From: Hydractinia symbiolongicarpus
Lineage: Eukaryota > Cnidaria > Hydrozoa > Anthoathecata > Hydractiniidae
Assembly (NCBI RefSeq): GCF_029227915.1
Contig: NC_079885.1
Coordinates: forward strand, 11,605,001-11,669,000
Length of the DNA: 64,000 bases
Reading direction: 5' to 3'
Shown here: positions 51,355-62,352 of the stretch, piece after piece
Layout of the letters: each line of letters begins with the position of its first letter
Position numbering within the stretch: position 1 is the stretch's first letter
Program-made: the position numbers and the translations under genes
Notes under the pieces: model-generated
Database searches by the model: none
What the model was told of the DNA's origin: nothing
The model's input: the letters and a program-made list of their open reading frames with translations, nothing else

Positions 51355-51525
51355 TGTATATTCGTACGCACTTTTGCCCACTTTTGCGTACGTATATGTT
51401 CATCCGCTATTCGTACGTAAAGTGCTTTAGGGTTAGGGTTAGGATTCTTTTGTCCTTTTTTTCTACGTATAAAAAGCACTATTAATATGCACTTTACGTC
51501 ATATTAAAGTGCGTACGAATATACA
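51355..51525. mobile_element. 171-bp MITE with perfect 20-bp terminal inverted repeats
   Basis: Left TGTATATTCGTACGCACTTT and a perfect inverse at 51506-51525. The inside contains a further tacgta/gtacgt-rich hairpin and agggttagggttagg. No target duplication is obvious, so the superfamily is undecided. Confidence 0.85.
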
Positions 51526-51973
51526 GTTCCCTGTAAATAGGGCACAACTATGCCATCCTGAATTAACTGTTCCACAAAGCATACCTTTTTAAAAAATGTC
51601 CAACGTTTAACAGCAAATAAAGTAAAAGAAATAATAATTTGAAATCACAAAAAAGGGTGACGAGTTTTAGATATCCAGATGCAAAGCAAGATTTTCTACT
51701 AATTATATAAAACTAAACAAGCGCTCTCCATGATTTCAGTAATTGTGCCAATAGAAAAGGAGAGGGGGGCACCTGTTAGCAAAAAGGCAGGAACGTCATG
51801 CCATGACTCATATTGTTCCTGGGAAAAAAACCTTTAGCCCTTGCTCAACTAACTTTATCTTTCACATAAAGTATAGGCTACAAACTACATATCTAAAGCT
51901 TGTCAATTTCCCTTTTTGTGATGTTTAATAAGAAGAAAAAACGAGATTTTTAACACAAGTAGCACAAGTATAT

Positions 51974-52245
51974 GGCGCCGTAGATTAGTGGTTATAGCTC
52001 TCGTACTCTGTGCGGGAGACCGGGGTTCGATTCCTCTTGACGGCGATTTAACATGGGCGAGTAAATGTTACCATAGCCCCGGGTTAACCCAAGCCATGTG
52101 AGGGGAATTGGGAAGATGGCACACTGTGTGGGCCGTTGGATGTTGCCGGGAGTTGTCTAGTAGAGCGCGGGCTCTAATTGGGTCTGCGTAGCTCAAAATG
52201 AGCATTAAATACTCTAGGACTCTCCATCTACGCCATGGCCCCTCC
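51974..52245 (+). mobile_element. tRNA-derived SINE
   Basis: The first 75 bases fold like a tRNA. The acceptor CGCCGT pairs with ACGGCG, an A box (TAGATTAGTGG) lies near 51981, and a perfect B box GGTTCGATTCC lies at 52024-52034. The anticodon arm CTCTCG/CGGGAG has a 9-base loop, so no anticodon can be read and it is not a working tRNA. A non-tRNA body of about 195 bp follows (gttaccatagccccgggtta ... tctccatctacg). Pol III internal promoter boxes are intact. No poly-A tail or clear target duplication was seen. Confidence 0.75.
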
Positions 52246-53600
52246 TGGAAATAATAGACAGGGTATATCCCTCGATATTTGTGAGGCTAGCCATGTAAAA
52301 TATGCACATCTATCTATCAGCAAAAGAAGAGGAAGGTATTTATTTTTTGCTTTGCTAAGACCTTTTATTTTAGAAACTGAACCCCTGTATCGAGGCGACC
52401 AGAGTGGCGTTGAGGCGCATATTTATGAAGCCAGAGGCGGGTCAATAATGCGTGCACAGTTTCTGGAAATAGTGGCCCAAGACTTTTGCAACACGGTGCT
52501 TTCTCTAGCAAATTTTTCCCGTTGACGGGTTCTAGAATGCGAAAAGACGTCGAACAAAAAATCAACGAGGTTGCGCCTACTCTTTCTAGGAAGAGACGCC
52601 CGGACAAAAAGAGCAAAGTTTCATAAGTTCTATTTAAAAACAATATTGACATTTCTAATTTAAGATACAAACATTATTTCTGAGCGCAGACGCATTCTAA
52701 AACCTGTCGGGAAATATTTGCACCGATGCTTTGAAGAATGCGATGTCCTAAAGAACTCTTGGCGCTGCTTTCTGGAACGTGTGGCCGAAAAAATATTCTG
52801 ACGCCTAACTGTAAGAAGCACCGCCGTTTTTGGACGCAGCTTTCTAAAGAGAGGGGTCACGATTTTCGACCACTATTTCTAGAATGGTGGTCGCACAATG
52901 AATTCAAACAAAATTGGACTACACACTATTGACCAGCCTCCCGCTTTATACATAATCTGGTGGCGTATTCTGTGTAGTAAACCACAAAAGACCGCGACAC
53001 TCACCGTCGTCCCCAATGTTTTTGCCTCCCAAAATTGCCAACGCGTTTGTTCAATCGGACGACAACAGAAAGCATTTATACGGAAAATTTACAAAGGAGG
53101 ACTGGTAGCTATCATATACTATAGCTTTTCCCTGCATTATCTTTATTTTCCTTCGATGTTACTATTCTTTATTTTGAAAGTATATCTTACATAAAATCTG
53201 GCGTTTCTATATTTCTATATCTAATCTCCTACATTTTGTGTAGGCTTTCCAGCGCAATATTTCGGAATTTGAAGTATGTTTTAGCCAATCTAGGGGGGGC
53301 AAAAGTTTAAAAAATTTCAAAGCCCGTCGGCCCCAACCATGGTCGGGCCTCCTCAAGGATTTCTGTTACTCTATTGGGCACAAAAATTTTGATTCGTTTA
53401 GTTTTGTTATGTATATACTGCAAGTTAATCATTGAGTCTGTCCAAAACGCGCATAGATCAAAGTAATGATGAAAACTTTCAGCCTTACTGCCAAAAGTGC
53501 AGCTTAAAGTTCAAGTCTGGGAATGGTTAATGTTCCTAAAGAAGCTAAGCGCGATTCTGACATGATCAGGGACGATGAGTTTTTTCCATTATTTTTTCTT
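52246..53600. repeat. Degenerate inverted-repeat region, class unknown
   Basis: Between 52430 and 52900 several palindrome-related blocks recur in both orientations: ttctggaaatagtgg against ccactatttctagaat, and cgggttctagaatgcg against cgcattctaaaacctg. The GC content is higher than around. Long frames on both strands are symmetry by-products. 52930-53600 holds nothing that I can name. Confidence 0.45.
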
Positions 53601-53854
53601 CGTCCTGATGTAGGCTGCTGCGGCAAATGATGATTCTGGCGCGTCACAAAAAACGTGAAGCTTCTAGCCAACAACGTCATTTGATTTGTTATAGCAACGA
53701 GGTAATTTTATTTTGCGGAGAGATTGTAGCTCAGTTAGCCACAAATTCCAAGCTGTTGGTTGGGATTTTTACAAATCATCATCCCAGTCTAAATTCGTTC
53801 GCCACAAGTCTTGTAGTAATACTTTAGCTTGTAGAACAAATGGCGTTAGGAACC

Positions 53855-54124
53855 CTAAGGGTTGTATACTGAGCTTGTGACTTTTAGAACGCCTTGTTTT
53901 GTAAATGGAGCTTCTTTTTTGACAGTTAGTAAATTTTCACTATCAAAATCAAGATAGACCTGTTTTATTGCTAACTCGGTTCCCGGCAATTGCTCCATCA
54001 CTTGTTTGGAGTTGCTCAGAAATTTTGTAAGATGAAATCCATCACATTTCAAAAATTCAATCATCTGTGGTATAAGGGAGACAGCTTCCTTCTCTGACGG
54101 TACTGATTTCACCAGATCATCCAT
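53855..54124 (-). pseudogene. BEL/Pao reverse transcriptase C-terminal part
   Basis: Begins with the catalytic MDDLVKSVPSEKEAV (YMDDL box at the edge), then GFHLTKFLSNSKQVMEQLP, a standard Pao segment. It ends ..[16 protein letters not shown], matching LTRRGILSxVSSxYDPLG. The upstream RT half is deleted and a stop follows VYNP. Confidence 0.8.
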
Positions 54125-54399
54125 ATAAAAGTTCTCTTAAAACAGCAGATACGACTGCAGAAGTTGATCCTCGATTGAACAACTGTTTTGTAATTTGTAT
54201 TTCGTACCAAATGTTTCCGTCTTCAAGAAGTTCTCGACCTGGCTTGTAAACGATCGTCCATTTCTCGGGAATGATTTATCCTTAGTGTGGGCTCTTCGGA
54301 GGAGAATCTTATCAACGGACAAGATACCGACCACCCAAATGCGGTCTGTATTGCATGGTATTCCACTCCCTCCAGCTTTCAAGTCTGTGGCGTGGAAAT

Positions 54400-54800
54400 A
54401 CTCTGATTTGTACCGAGTAGATGCAGTCTGTCAGTCAGGTCTTTTCGAATTAAGGTACTCTGACTTCCAGAATCTAAGAGTGCGTAGGTATTGCATTGTT
54501 TTCCTGATGATGAGAGGATTTTGCAGGAACTACTTGGAGTTGTACCCTACTTTTTTCATCTGTAGTTACTCCAACAATCTTTAGATCACTGTGTTGGTTT
54601 TCCTACCTCTTCTCCCTCTGCGTCTTCAATCTTCCCGTTTTTCGGCGTGGTTTCTTGCGTGCTTCGTGAAGCGTTGTGTGGGTTTTTTGTTTACCTCCAG
54701 GGGTGAAATAGTATATTTTTATAAAAGTATATTTTGATTTGCAAGTCTTCACTGCATGTAAACCCAAGCAATTGAAGCATATTTGTTTGGATTTCACGAA
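54400..54800 (-). pseudogene. BEL/Pao zinc knuckle and aspartic protease remnant
   Basis: KQICFNCLGLHAVKTCKSK (54740-54797) is the C-x2-C-x4-H-x4-C knuckle. YALLDSGSQSTLIRKDL (about 54490-54440) is the retropepsin active site (DSGS for DTGA) of the Pao-type A17 protease. The two are in different frames. Confidence 0.75.
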
Positions 54801-56045
54801 TTTTGGTCTATCTTCTGGAGCCGTTTGTATTTTTTTTTTTGCATTTGTAAAGGTTGTGGTTTTCTTTACAGCTCCGACATAATGTTTTAATGCTTGAAGC
54901 CATTCTTCTAAGAGAAGAATAGAGGGTTATTTCATTTTTTTGTTTTTAAAGGCGTGTTCATACCATTTATTCTGTAGCTTTGTTAGTTGGTGATTGTTTG
55001 ATCGCTTGTTTGAGCACTCCAGTACTGTGTAAATTGTCGTGATATTGCATTCTTTTTAGTATATTTATACAATCGCTGAGATTATGATAAAATTTTGCTA
55101 AACCATCGATTTCGTCATCTCTAATGTGCTTTCATCTAGTTACTTTTTTCAAATGTGTTTGCGCTACTTGTAATCTTTGCCCGAACATGTACTTGATTTG
55201 TTTTAGTGCGGCTATGTACCCTTGGCGATTGTTACCAAAGCCACGCACAGCTTCTTTTGGTTCACCTTCAAGGTACTGTAGCAAATGTTTTCTTCTGCAC
55301 TTCCGTAAGATAAAACTGTTGGCAGACCATCTCGTGGAACTGCACGATAAACTTAATCAATTTTTTAAGTGAACCATAAAATGGTTTCATGCTTACCCTA
55401 GGTAAAAGTTGCTGAGTCAGCAGTTTCAGTGATGCGTCTTTGCTATCATCGTGGATGGACAGCACATCGGGAGAAGTATGGGGATTGCTACCCTCATGAG
55501 CGCCAACAGCGGTTGTGTTTCTCGTACTGTTTTGTTGGCTACGACTAAATGCATCTTTTGTTTTCAGAAAACAAATCCGCACGAGTTTTTCCAGGGTTTC
55601 TTCAAGTTGTAGTAAGGTCTGTAACTTCTGTTTACTGAATCATCATAGTCGTTTATTACCGACCCAAGTTCTGACTGTTTGTCGTCTTGCCCTTGAAGAA
55701 AGTATTCTTCAATGTCTGAAAGAAATGTGCTGACGGACATGCCAACTACTTCAATCCAGTCGTCGTTAAAATCGTCAGAGTCTTCTTTGATATGAAGCAT
55801 GTAAGTAAGACGCTACTATCTGGACTTGTACCAACTCACTTCGTAGAAAAATAATCTTCGTTCTGCTTCCGCAAGTACATATGAGTCTATTAATTTGAGT
55901 GATTCCCATCGTGATTGAACGCTTTCTTCCAGCTCTCTTTCTCTTGAATTGTGCGAGGATGCTAGTTAACGTGTGAGTTTCAGTCTTCTTTGTAGTCGCA
56001 AGAATCTCGTTCCCAATCTCCCCAACTATCTTTGCTTGAACCATA
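54800..56045 (-). pseudogene. BEL/Pao gag, degenerate
   Basis: Pieces in shifted frames: MVQAKIVGEIGNEILATTKK..TLTSILAQFKRKRAGRKRSITM at the start, an acidic coiled-coil-like stretch (55564-55800), and LLPRVSMKPFYGSLKKLIKF (55268-55582), the LPKxxxPxFxGxxxxWxxF block of the DUF1759 gag. Near 55220 EGEPKEAVRGFGNNRQGYIA is followed by LKQIKYMFGQ. These blocks occur in this order in gag of Pao elements. Confidence 0.75.
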
Positions 56046-56989
56046 GTGCTCGTGGACAAAATATCGGAAGACTGCAACAACAGCGTTCAGTAGCAAACTA
56101 TTTGGAGACTACAACAGCAACGTAGTTAGCAAAAAAACGTTGTTTGATAAATAGCAAAACAGAATTGTAGCAGCACGACTAAGGCTCGGTAACATGAAAA
56201 TATTAACAACTGCAATTCTTACCGATAACAGCACAACAAACGTTCGGTAAACAGATAAATAACAACTATAGCAGTATGACAAATGTTCGGTAAACAGGAA
56301 TAGCAACTGTAGGGAGCACGACAAACATTTGGTATTCGTCCTTGAACGATAAATAAACTGAGATTCGACATGCGTGCGTAGACTACTTCTTCACGGGAGC
56401 ACGAATAAAATCTCACTAATAGCAGTGTTTAACAGTTACTTCGTAACTTTGCAAGATGTTCGTATAATTAGTAATTCACAACAAATTTATACTATTAAAA
56501 TGACAAGATAATTCGTTTAATCCTTTTGTAGTTGTGTTCGAATCTTCTTTAGCCAACGCAATCTTCTAGTTTCAAATCTTCTTTAAATCCAGATTGTTAA
56601 GAAGTATTTTGTTGACCCGCGAGTGATCAGAGAATTCATTCAACACAATTATATACATGTAGATACTATATACTGATCAAACTAACTTTTACAACAATAA
56701 GTCATTTATATAAAAAATTATTAAAAAATTAGGTAATAAGGGTGTTCATGTCTAGTGTGGTCTTCTGAACAATTGGGTGATTAAGTGTTTGTGCGAAGCA
56801 TGTAAAGGTATAGTCATTTTTGTCGCGTCTCTTTGCGTACGTAGTGTTGCCGCCCCAACACCTGTATCACACAAGCACTACTACAGCTGTCTTGGCGGAT
56901 AAAAACTCCATCTCTGTTTATTCTCATTATCATTTAGTGTAAACAATATTGTAATCAGCCTTCGTGCTTTTAATTTATTTTCTGTTATG
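56046..56989. other. No recognisable gene
   Basis: Short imperfect repeats of the type gtagcagcacgac...cggtaaacag occur three or four times at 56110-56340. This is probably the 5' flank of the BEL element, possibly its decayed LTR. Confidence 0.35.
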
Positions 56990-57260
56990 AGTCACTTGGA
57001 CAAAATTTAGTCACTTTTTTCCGACTAAATTTTTGAATTCAGTCACTTTTTGCCAAATAATTTTTTGAATTTAGTCACTAATAAAGAATAATTGCATAAA
57101 GCTGATAAAAATTGGCAACAAGAAAGAAAAATTTGGCAAAAGATAGTCGGAAAAAAAGTCGAAAAAAAAGTTAGGTCGGCAAAAAAGTTTAGTCAAAGTT
57201 TAGTCAAAAAAATAATAGTACCCTAGCCAAAATTTAGTGACCTTTTGCCAACTCTTTTTT
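56990..57260. repeat. Low-complexity repeat of tttagtcactttttgccaa
   Basis: Variants of TTTAGTCAC-TTTTTGCCAA occur at least four times in direct orientation and several times in inverse (gtcggaaaaaaagtcgaaaa). The region can fold back on itself. Unit phase is irregular. Confidence 0.7.
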
Positions 57261-57659
57261 TACTGATAAGGTAGGGTGAAAGATCGTCAAGCCAATCTGG
57301 TCTGGTTCTCAGAAAAAAAACACATCAGAGATAGGGAGGCGCAAATCTCACAGAATTGGAGGAAAGTATGCGAAATTATTGCATTGCTACGCTTCACAAG
57401 GCTCTAAAACTCTCTGTCTTTTACACACTTCTGACGAATATGAGAACAGCAAACTCACGTTCGTTGTTGGATCTTTAACTCTTTAGAGGTGCATCTCCTA
57501 CAGGTACGTCTGGAGGTACTTTGTGGTTGCTGTGTTACTTCTTGCCTGCCATAGTTGTCCCAGCCTATGCCTTAAGTAAACCGTGCTTCTTTGTCTTTTT
57601 GAAGCATCTTTAAGTTGCACCCAAAGGTAGTCGTGGAAACATAATTCCTCATTCCTCTG

Positions 57660-58085
57660 CAAAGCGTTTAAGTTCGACCTTAAACAAAGTTTGCGATATG
57701 TCCATCAGGGTTGCATATGGACCATCGTTGTTTTTGTTTACCATGTCCTCTGTTAGAGCTACCTCCACATTTCTTGTATATAGATTTTCTCGTGCCGTGG
57801 TAGCAGATACTATCACCTCAGCAGCTTTCGCATGTTGAGTTTATCTTTGAATGTGCGCAAAATCTCCTTTCTTCAAAGCTCTTGCACTGGAATTTCTGCT
57901 TACCACAAGGGCACTTTGTCCTGTCCTTCGACACCTTGGCACCATCCAGACATTTGGTGCATTACCTTGTCAGTTGTCAACTTGGCTCGGTATTAAAATC
58001 ATTTAACGATAAAGATTGTGGACATTTTGTGCACTTTTGGTCTCTACCATGTTGTTCTGTTAGCCTCTATGGTGGACATAGATGT
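57660..58085 (-). pseudogene. Decayed cysteine-rich ORF (CxxCxG...CxH...CxxC type)
   Basis: The minus translation keeps one frame for about 130 codons with a few stops. Motifs are CTKCPQSLSLNDF, CTKCLDGAKVSKDRTKCPCG, FCAHSKINSTCESC, CYHGTRK..YKKCGGSSNRG and WSICNPDGHI. Regular CxH-x6-CxxCGG spacing ending in C-P-DGH resembles Cys-rich repeat proteins that I recall from protists, algae and large DNA viruses; function unknown to me. No viral structural gene is nearby, so a mobile-element origin is as likely. Confidence 0.4.
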
Positions 58086-59205
58086 TAACATCTCAGTAAA
58101 GCCAGAGAAAGCCATCTACCGTCCAAAATGTTGAGCTAAGCGTCACTTAATAGGTGGATAAAACACTTAATATTCTCATATTGCCATCTGCCGTATTGGT
58201 GATATGCAAAGATATCTATCACTGAACCGTTTTGTAGGTTTTCCAATTCCGAGTAGGATGCTGTTCGGAACTTTTCTAAAGTCGACAAACAACGCATAAC
58301 TTTGGTCCCAAATAATCCCAATCGTAACTTTTAGAATCACAGTTGCCAAAAAGAGTTGACGATCTACTGAAAGTGGTCCTTGGGGAGCATGCTATGGCTA
58401 TACAATTCATTAGTTTGACCTTTGATGGTTGTGGCAATTTCCTATCTTGGGTTTGCAGAAGACTTCGTTAACTACAAAACTACTAAATATGATTTACGCT
58501 TCGCAGAGTCTAGGAACAAGAGAAGAGAGCCTCTCAAACTCTTTGGCGTATCCCCCTCCCTTCTCCTTCCCTCAGCTCAGATCTGATCATACTTAGCCAG
58601 CCACTTCAGGGAATCATCAAGAATTTTTGGGATCTTTTCCAGCAGCGGAAATATCCTGTCCTGATTAAGATACACAATCGCATACCTCTCCTCCTTTGGT
58701 ACTTAAACATACTTGCGCATACCCAGTAGCTTTCCTGCTCTGGCTGAGGTTCGCATAACATTTTTGCGCATGCTAAAATCTTTGCTGATGTTAAAATTTT
58801 GATAATTTTTTAATTTATGATGACGATGTCACAAGTTTTTAAAGGGGGTGGCCGCAGAGGAGTCTGAAGCGGGATATTTGACCAGTGCAGATCAAAACTC
58901 TGTAGCCTGGTCCACATTCATCAACTAACAATGGAATTATCCATGAATTGCGCTTTCTCTTATTTAAAAATGCTTCTTTCGTCGATGTCTTCTATTTTTC
59001 TCGTTAGCTTTTTTCTTCATTAAAGAAGTAGAAAAACACATCTTCAAATTCTCAAAATTGTCTACCTTACTAATTACACTTTATTTTCACAAAACGTATT
59101 TGTAACATAAACAAAGACAACAGAAAACGTTCTTTTAAAAATAAATTTCTCTTATGTACATGACTTTATGCATAATTATTTTTTTCTAATATGACTAAGG
59201 GTTTG
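58086..59205. other. No recognisable gene
   Basis: A 61-codon minus ORF (58136-58321) continues upstream of the Cys-rich remnant in the same direction and may belong to the same dead element. The rest is AT-rich. Confidence 0.4.
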
Positions 59206-59560
59206 GGTATTCCCACTCTCAAATTGGTCTACGCAGTCTACGAGGGTAGGTCTTTCGTTCAGGTTGACGTCTTTGTGTTAATGGATCGTGGTTGCTCACT
59301 GGTATCACGTCGTTATCAATTGGCTGGTTAGGCGGCGATTCCGTTTCCTGCTCTTCCTTTTTCTTTTTACAAGCTGGAAATGCAGTATTATGTGGTACTT
59401 GTTTGAAATGAGTAGCGTTTCGTGTTTTTTGTATTCCCGTGATATCAGATTCGGCTGTGATCATTCTACCTTTTCTTGCAGTCACCTTGTAAGGGTGTGG
59501 TTCATATGTTGGTGACAGCTTGTTCTTTTTATATTGTTTGACAATGACAGTGTCTCCAAT
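59206..59560 (-). pseudogene. Ty3/gypsy integrase C-terminal region
   Basis: GDTVIVKQYKKNKLSPTYEPHPYKV at about 59560-59480 runs on to TARKGRMITAESD (59485-59219). This is the GDxVLVxxxxxxKLxPxYxPxPYxV integrase tail, with a charged C-terminal end (RRQPERKTYPRRLRRPI) and TAG. Confidence 0.75.
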
Positions 59561-59875
59561 ATTGAGATCATGTGGTTTTGCGTGATGTCTGTTGTCAGTG
59601 TATAGTTTAGCTTATTTGCTTTGCATCCTTGTCTTGTTAGTTTAATTGTCGGTGTAGGTCGGTATTTATTTTAGTAGTCGCAGATGGTAACACGTGACGC
59701 AACTTTCGTTGAAATATCATTTCCGCTGGTTGTAACTTCGTTGTAGAGTGAGACATATTGCGATAAACAAAAAGAAAATTGCATGTTTCTTTTTTCCAAT
59801 CCTTTCCTTTGATAAACGCTGCCCGTACTTGTTGTTTAACAACGCCGCAAATCTTTCAGCATACGCGTTGTCTTG

Positions 59876-60154
59876 TTACCATGGCTGGATTCTACGGTGT
59901 TGAACACCTTTTAATTGTAAATACTCTCTGATCTCATGTGATTTAAACGGTGGCCCGTTGGCATCTAGAATACCATATGAACGAAATATGCGATCTATGG
60001 TGCTTATTAACTTTCTGGCAGACGTAGGATTCGAAAACTTTACTTCAGAAAACCTAGATCGTTTGTCGATCGCGAAAAATATGCACTTTCCATTAGAAAA
60101 AGGACCTAAATAATTTGCATTTACTTTTTTCCATACTTCTTCAGGTATAAGCAT
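59876..60154 (-). pseudogene. Ty3/gypsy integrase core
   Basis: Reads VWKKVNANYLGPFSNGKC, IFFAIDKRSRFSEVKFSNPT, IDRIFRSYGILDANGPPFKS, EIREYLQLKGVQHRRIQPW. The first catalytic Asp of the DLLGPLP-type block is replaced by Asn, and the block before NGPPFKS has lost one or more residues, so it is inactive. Confidence 0.8.
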
Positions 60155-60559
60155 AATATTTACCGGTTGTTGTGTCCTTTGTTTGGTTGCTGCTTGACAT
60201 GATAAGCACTGCTCTTCTTAACTAAATCATCCGTTCCGAAAAAGAATAACTTAGTGCGTAATAAAACTTTAGTTTCGTTTACTCCTAAATTTTCAACATG
60301 TGTCAGCTTAACTGATATGTTTATAGGCGCGTAGCTTAACTATCCTCCGTCGGAATAAGACTAGGTCATCCTCTTGCGCTACTGTTATTTCTTTTTTTTA
60401 TTCTACGATATTGTTTCAACGTTTTTTTATCCTACTCGGTTTAAACTCTGGGTCATTATCTGGCATATCTAATTTGTACCGTTCACTGGAACGAATCAAT
60501 TTAGTTAAGTCCTGTAAAAGCTCGTCTCTTTTTTGTCTTCATTTCGACATCATTTAATG

Positions 60560-60835
60560 ATAAAGCATTTGGTGCAAAAAATTTTGACACGAAATTCACA
60601 TATTCCTTAACATCATATTTGGTTGTTTTTACTTTGTTCACAAGATGTCAACTGGTATAGTCCGATATATTGTTTTCCCCTTTTATATAAAGAAATTTAA
60701 AATCATACGCTTGCAGACGTAATAGCATTCTCTCAATTTGCAAAAGCATTTAACATTTTAGATTATCCAAAATGTGGTATAACCCTTTGTGATCATTAAA
60801 TACCGTAAATTGCCTTGGCAGTATAACGTTTGAAA
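60560..60835 (-). pseudogene. Ty3/gypsy RNase H C-terminal part
   Basis: FTVFNDHKGLYHILDN (about 60810-60761) carries the TDHKPL block, with N for T. RMLLRLQAYDFKFLYIKGENNISDYTS follows near 60730-60650 and matches RWxLxLQxYDFxVxYxPGKxNxADxLS. Stops occur inside. Confidence 0.75.
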
Positions 60836-60859
60836 GAGACTAAATAAGGACGTCTTTAA

Positions 60860-61083
60860 CCCTATTCGGTCCAGGGGGCGCCCCCCCCCCCCCCCCCCCC
60901 CCCCTGACGGTTTTTTTAATAACTCCTGATTGCTTTCTTATATGGCTATGATACTTACTGAGTTTCAACATAAGTGTGCCAAGTTTGATTCAATTTGAAC
61001 AATCCTATGAAAAGTTATTGAGGGGGGGGCGGAATCCGCCCCCCCGGTCATAGTATGTTCGAAAAACCCCGGACCGAATAGGG
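60860..61083. mobile_element. piggyBac-type MITE, intact ends
   Basis: CCCTATTCGGTCC at the left and its inverse GGACCGAATAGGG at the right are flanked on both sides by TTAA (60856-60859 and 61084-61087). A 24-base C run (60881-60904) and a GGGGGGGGC/GCCCCCCC foldback lie inside. The first 8 bases match those of the piggyBac element at 25554, but the rest of the TIR differs, so the autonomous partner is another, related family. Confidence 0.9.
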
Positions 61084-61438
61084 TTAAGACGTTTTGGTAC
61101 CAACGGGAACGTCTCTTAAACGTCTTTAAAACGTCTTTTTCAGTTAGAGCACGTAACGAAAAGGAGATGAATTTCGAAATATAATTACCATCTTTTTGAA
61201 TTAAGATATTTCGAAAGTAGTCTCCTCATTGCCCCCTGGATTCGGCTCCCATCCTTGTAGCCATAAACAACACATTTGTGTATTATGCAACACATAACAC
61301 TCTTTAACTCATGATCCTTCTAAATATATACAAATCTCCACCATAGATGTTTCTTTCCATCCTTGTTGCCGCGCTACAACACGCACCTACCTGTGTGATT
61401 CTCAGAATGATCGATGATACTGTCCTTACTGTGTAAGA

Positions 61439-61554
61439 AACCTCGTCTTGAAAGCTTTTTTTTCTCTTTCTGACAATATCTGACGACGAATGGAAATATT
61501 TCTTCTTGCCACCAAGATTGTCAGAGAGAGAAAAAGAGACCTGGGGACGAGGTT
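61439..61554. mobile_element. Short TIR element (about 116 bp)
   Basis: Ends AACCTCGTC and GACGAGGTT. Inner arms CTCTTTCTGACAAT and ATTGTCAGAGAGAG continue the pairing with small loops. The termini resemble the hairpin element at 17450. Confidence 0.65.
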
Positions 61555-62352
61555 GACTTTGTAAGATATTTTGACTTCTTTTTTCAGTTACTTGTTCAGT
61601 GGTTTGGTTGGTATTTCGGAATGGTATGTACTAAACGATGCCTCTTTATTTTAACGAAAGAACGACCACTTTAATTTAACCTTTGGTTTGAGGAGTGGGC
61701 TAATATAATTTTTGGCGATGAAGATGAAGTTTATTTTCCGTTAAGGTCTTTCAGTTGATACAAGCTGCACGCAGGTATAAGTTAAATAAATGGAGCTTCG
61801 ACAAACTGAATTTTCCGCAAATAAAATAAAGTGGTAAAGAAGCGAAAAATCTTAATCTTTTTGTAGCTTACTGTCTTAGACGAACTTCCGTGTGCTAATA
61901 CTAAAATCCGGAAATTCAATGACTATAAAATTAGCTTCTTGCAATTCGCACCATCGAGAAAGCGAAATGGAAGCTCTAGGAACGAAATTTTCAGCTTTTA
62001 AATTTCCGCGGCCTTTGTCAGCAATTTTATTTTCAACAGGGCGGTGAAAGAAGCGCATGTGTTGGATCAAAGTGGGCTGCCTCTGTTTCACTTTGCGTTC
62101 AATTTGCACCTCTTTATGTGGCTATCTTATATCTACGATTAATTTTGTTTAGAAATAGCATTTACTGTTACTGTATTGGTTTCCACTGTCTGTTTGCAAC
62201 AAATGTAGTATTAAATTGAGAGAGAAGCTTCTTGGAGCATCAGTCAGTAGCCCTAGCCATGCTAGCTAGCTAGCTAGAGCTACAGTACCGTGAAAAGGTT
62301 TTTTAAAATTGTGTTTGTGTAACAAGCATGGTGCACACGAACCACGATAAAA
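61555..62352. other. No recognisable gene
   Basis: The minus ORF at 61876-62109 has no domain. A gctagctagctagctag run lies at 62258-62276. Confidence 0.5.

Larger units (their letters stand above)
53600..56045 (-). mobile_element. BEL/Pao retrotransposon, internally deleted
   Basis: On the minus strand the order is gag-like N-terminus (about 56045), gag, zinc knuckle (about 54780), aspartic protease (about 54480), linker, and RT C-terminal part (54124-53855). LTRs were not identified. About 250 codons of RT (fingers and palm before YMDDL) are missing between 54137 and 54124. Frameshifts are frequent, so no product is possible. The order is exactly that of BEL/Pao and not of Ty3/gypsy. Confidence 0.8.
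59206..60855 (-). mobile_element. Ty3/gypsy retrotransposon pol 3' part, degenerate
   Basis: RNase H, integrase core and integrase C-terminus are in order on the minus strand. LTRs, gag, protease and RT were not found. A 224-bp piggyBac-type MITE lies directly beside the RNase H end (60860-61083). Confidence 0.8.

Noticed and set aside
51974-52048. A functional tRNA gene
   Set aside because: Anticodon loop has 9 bases and acceptor and T stems have mismatches; the conserved downstream body marks it as a SINE.
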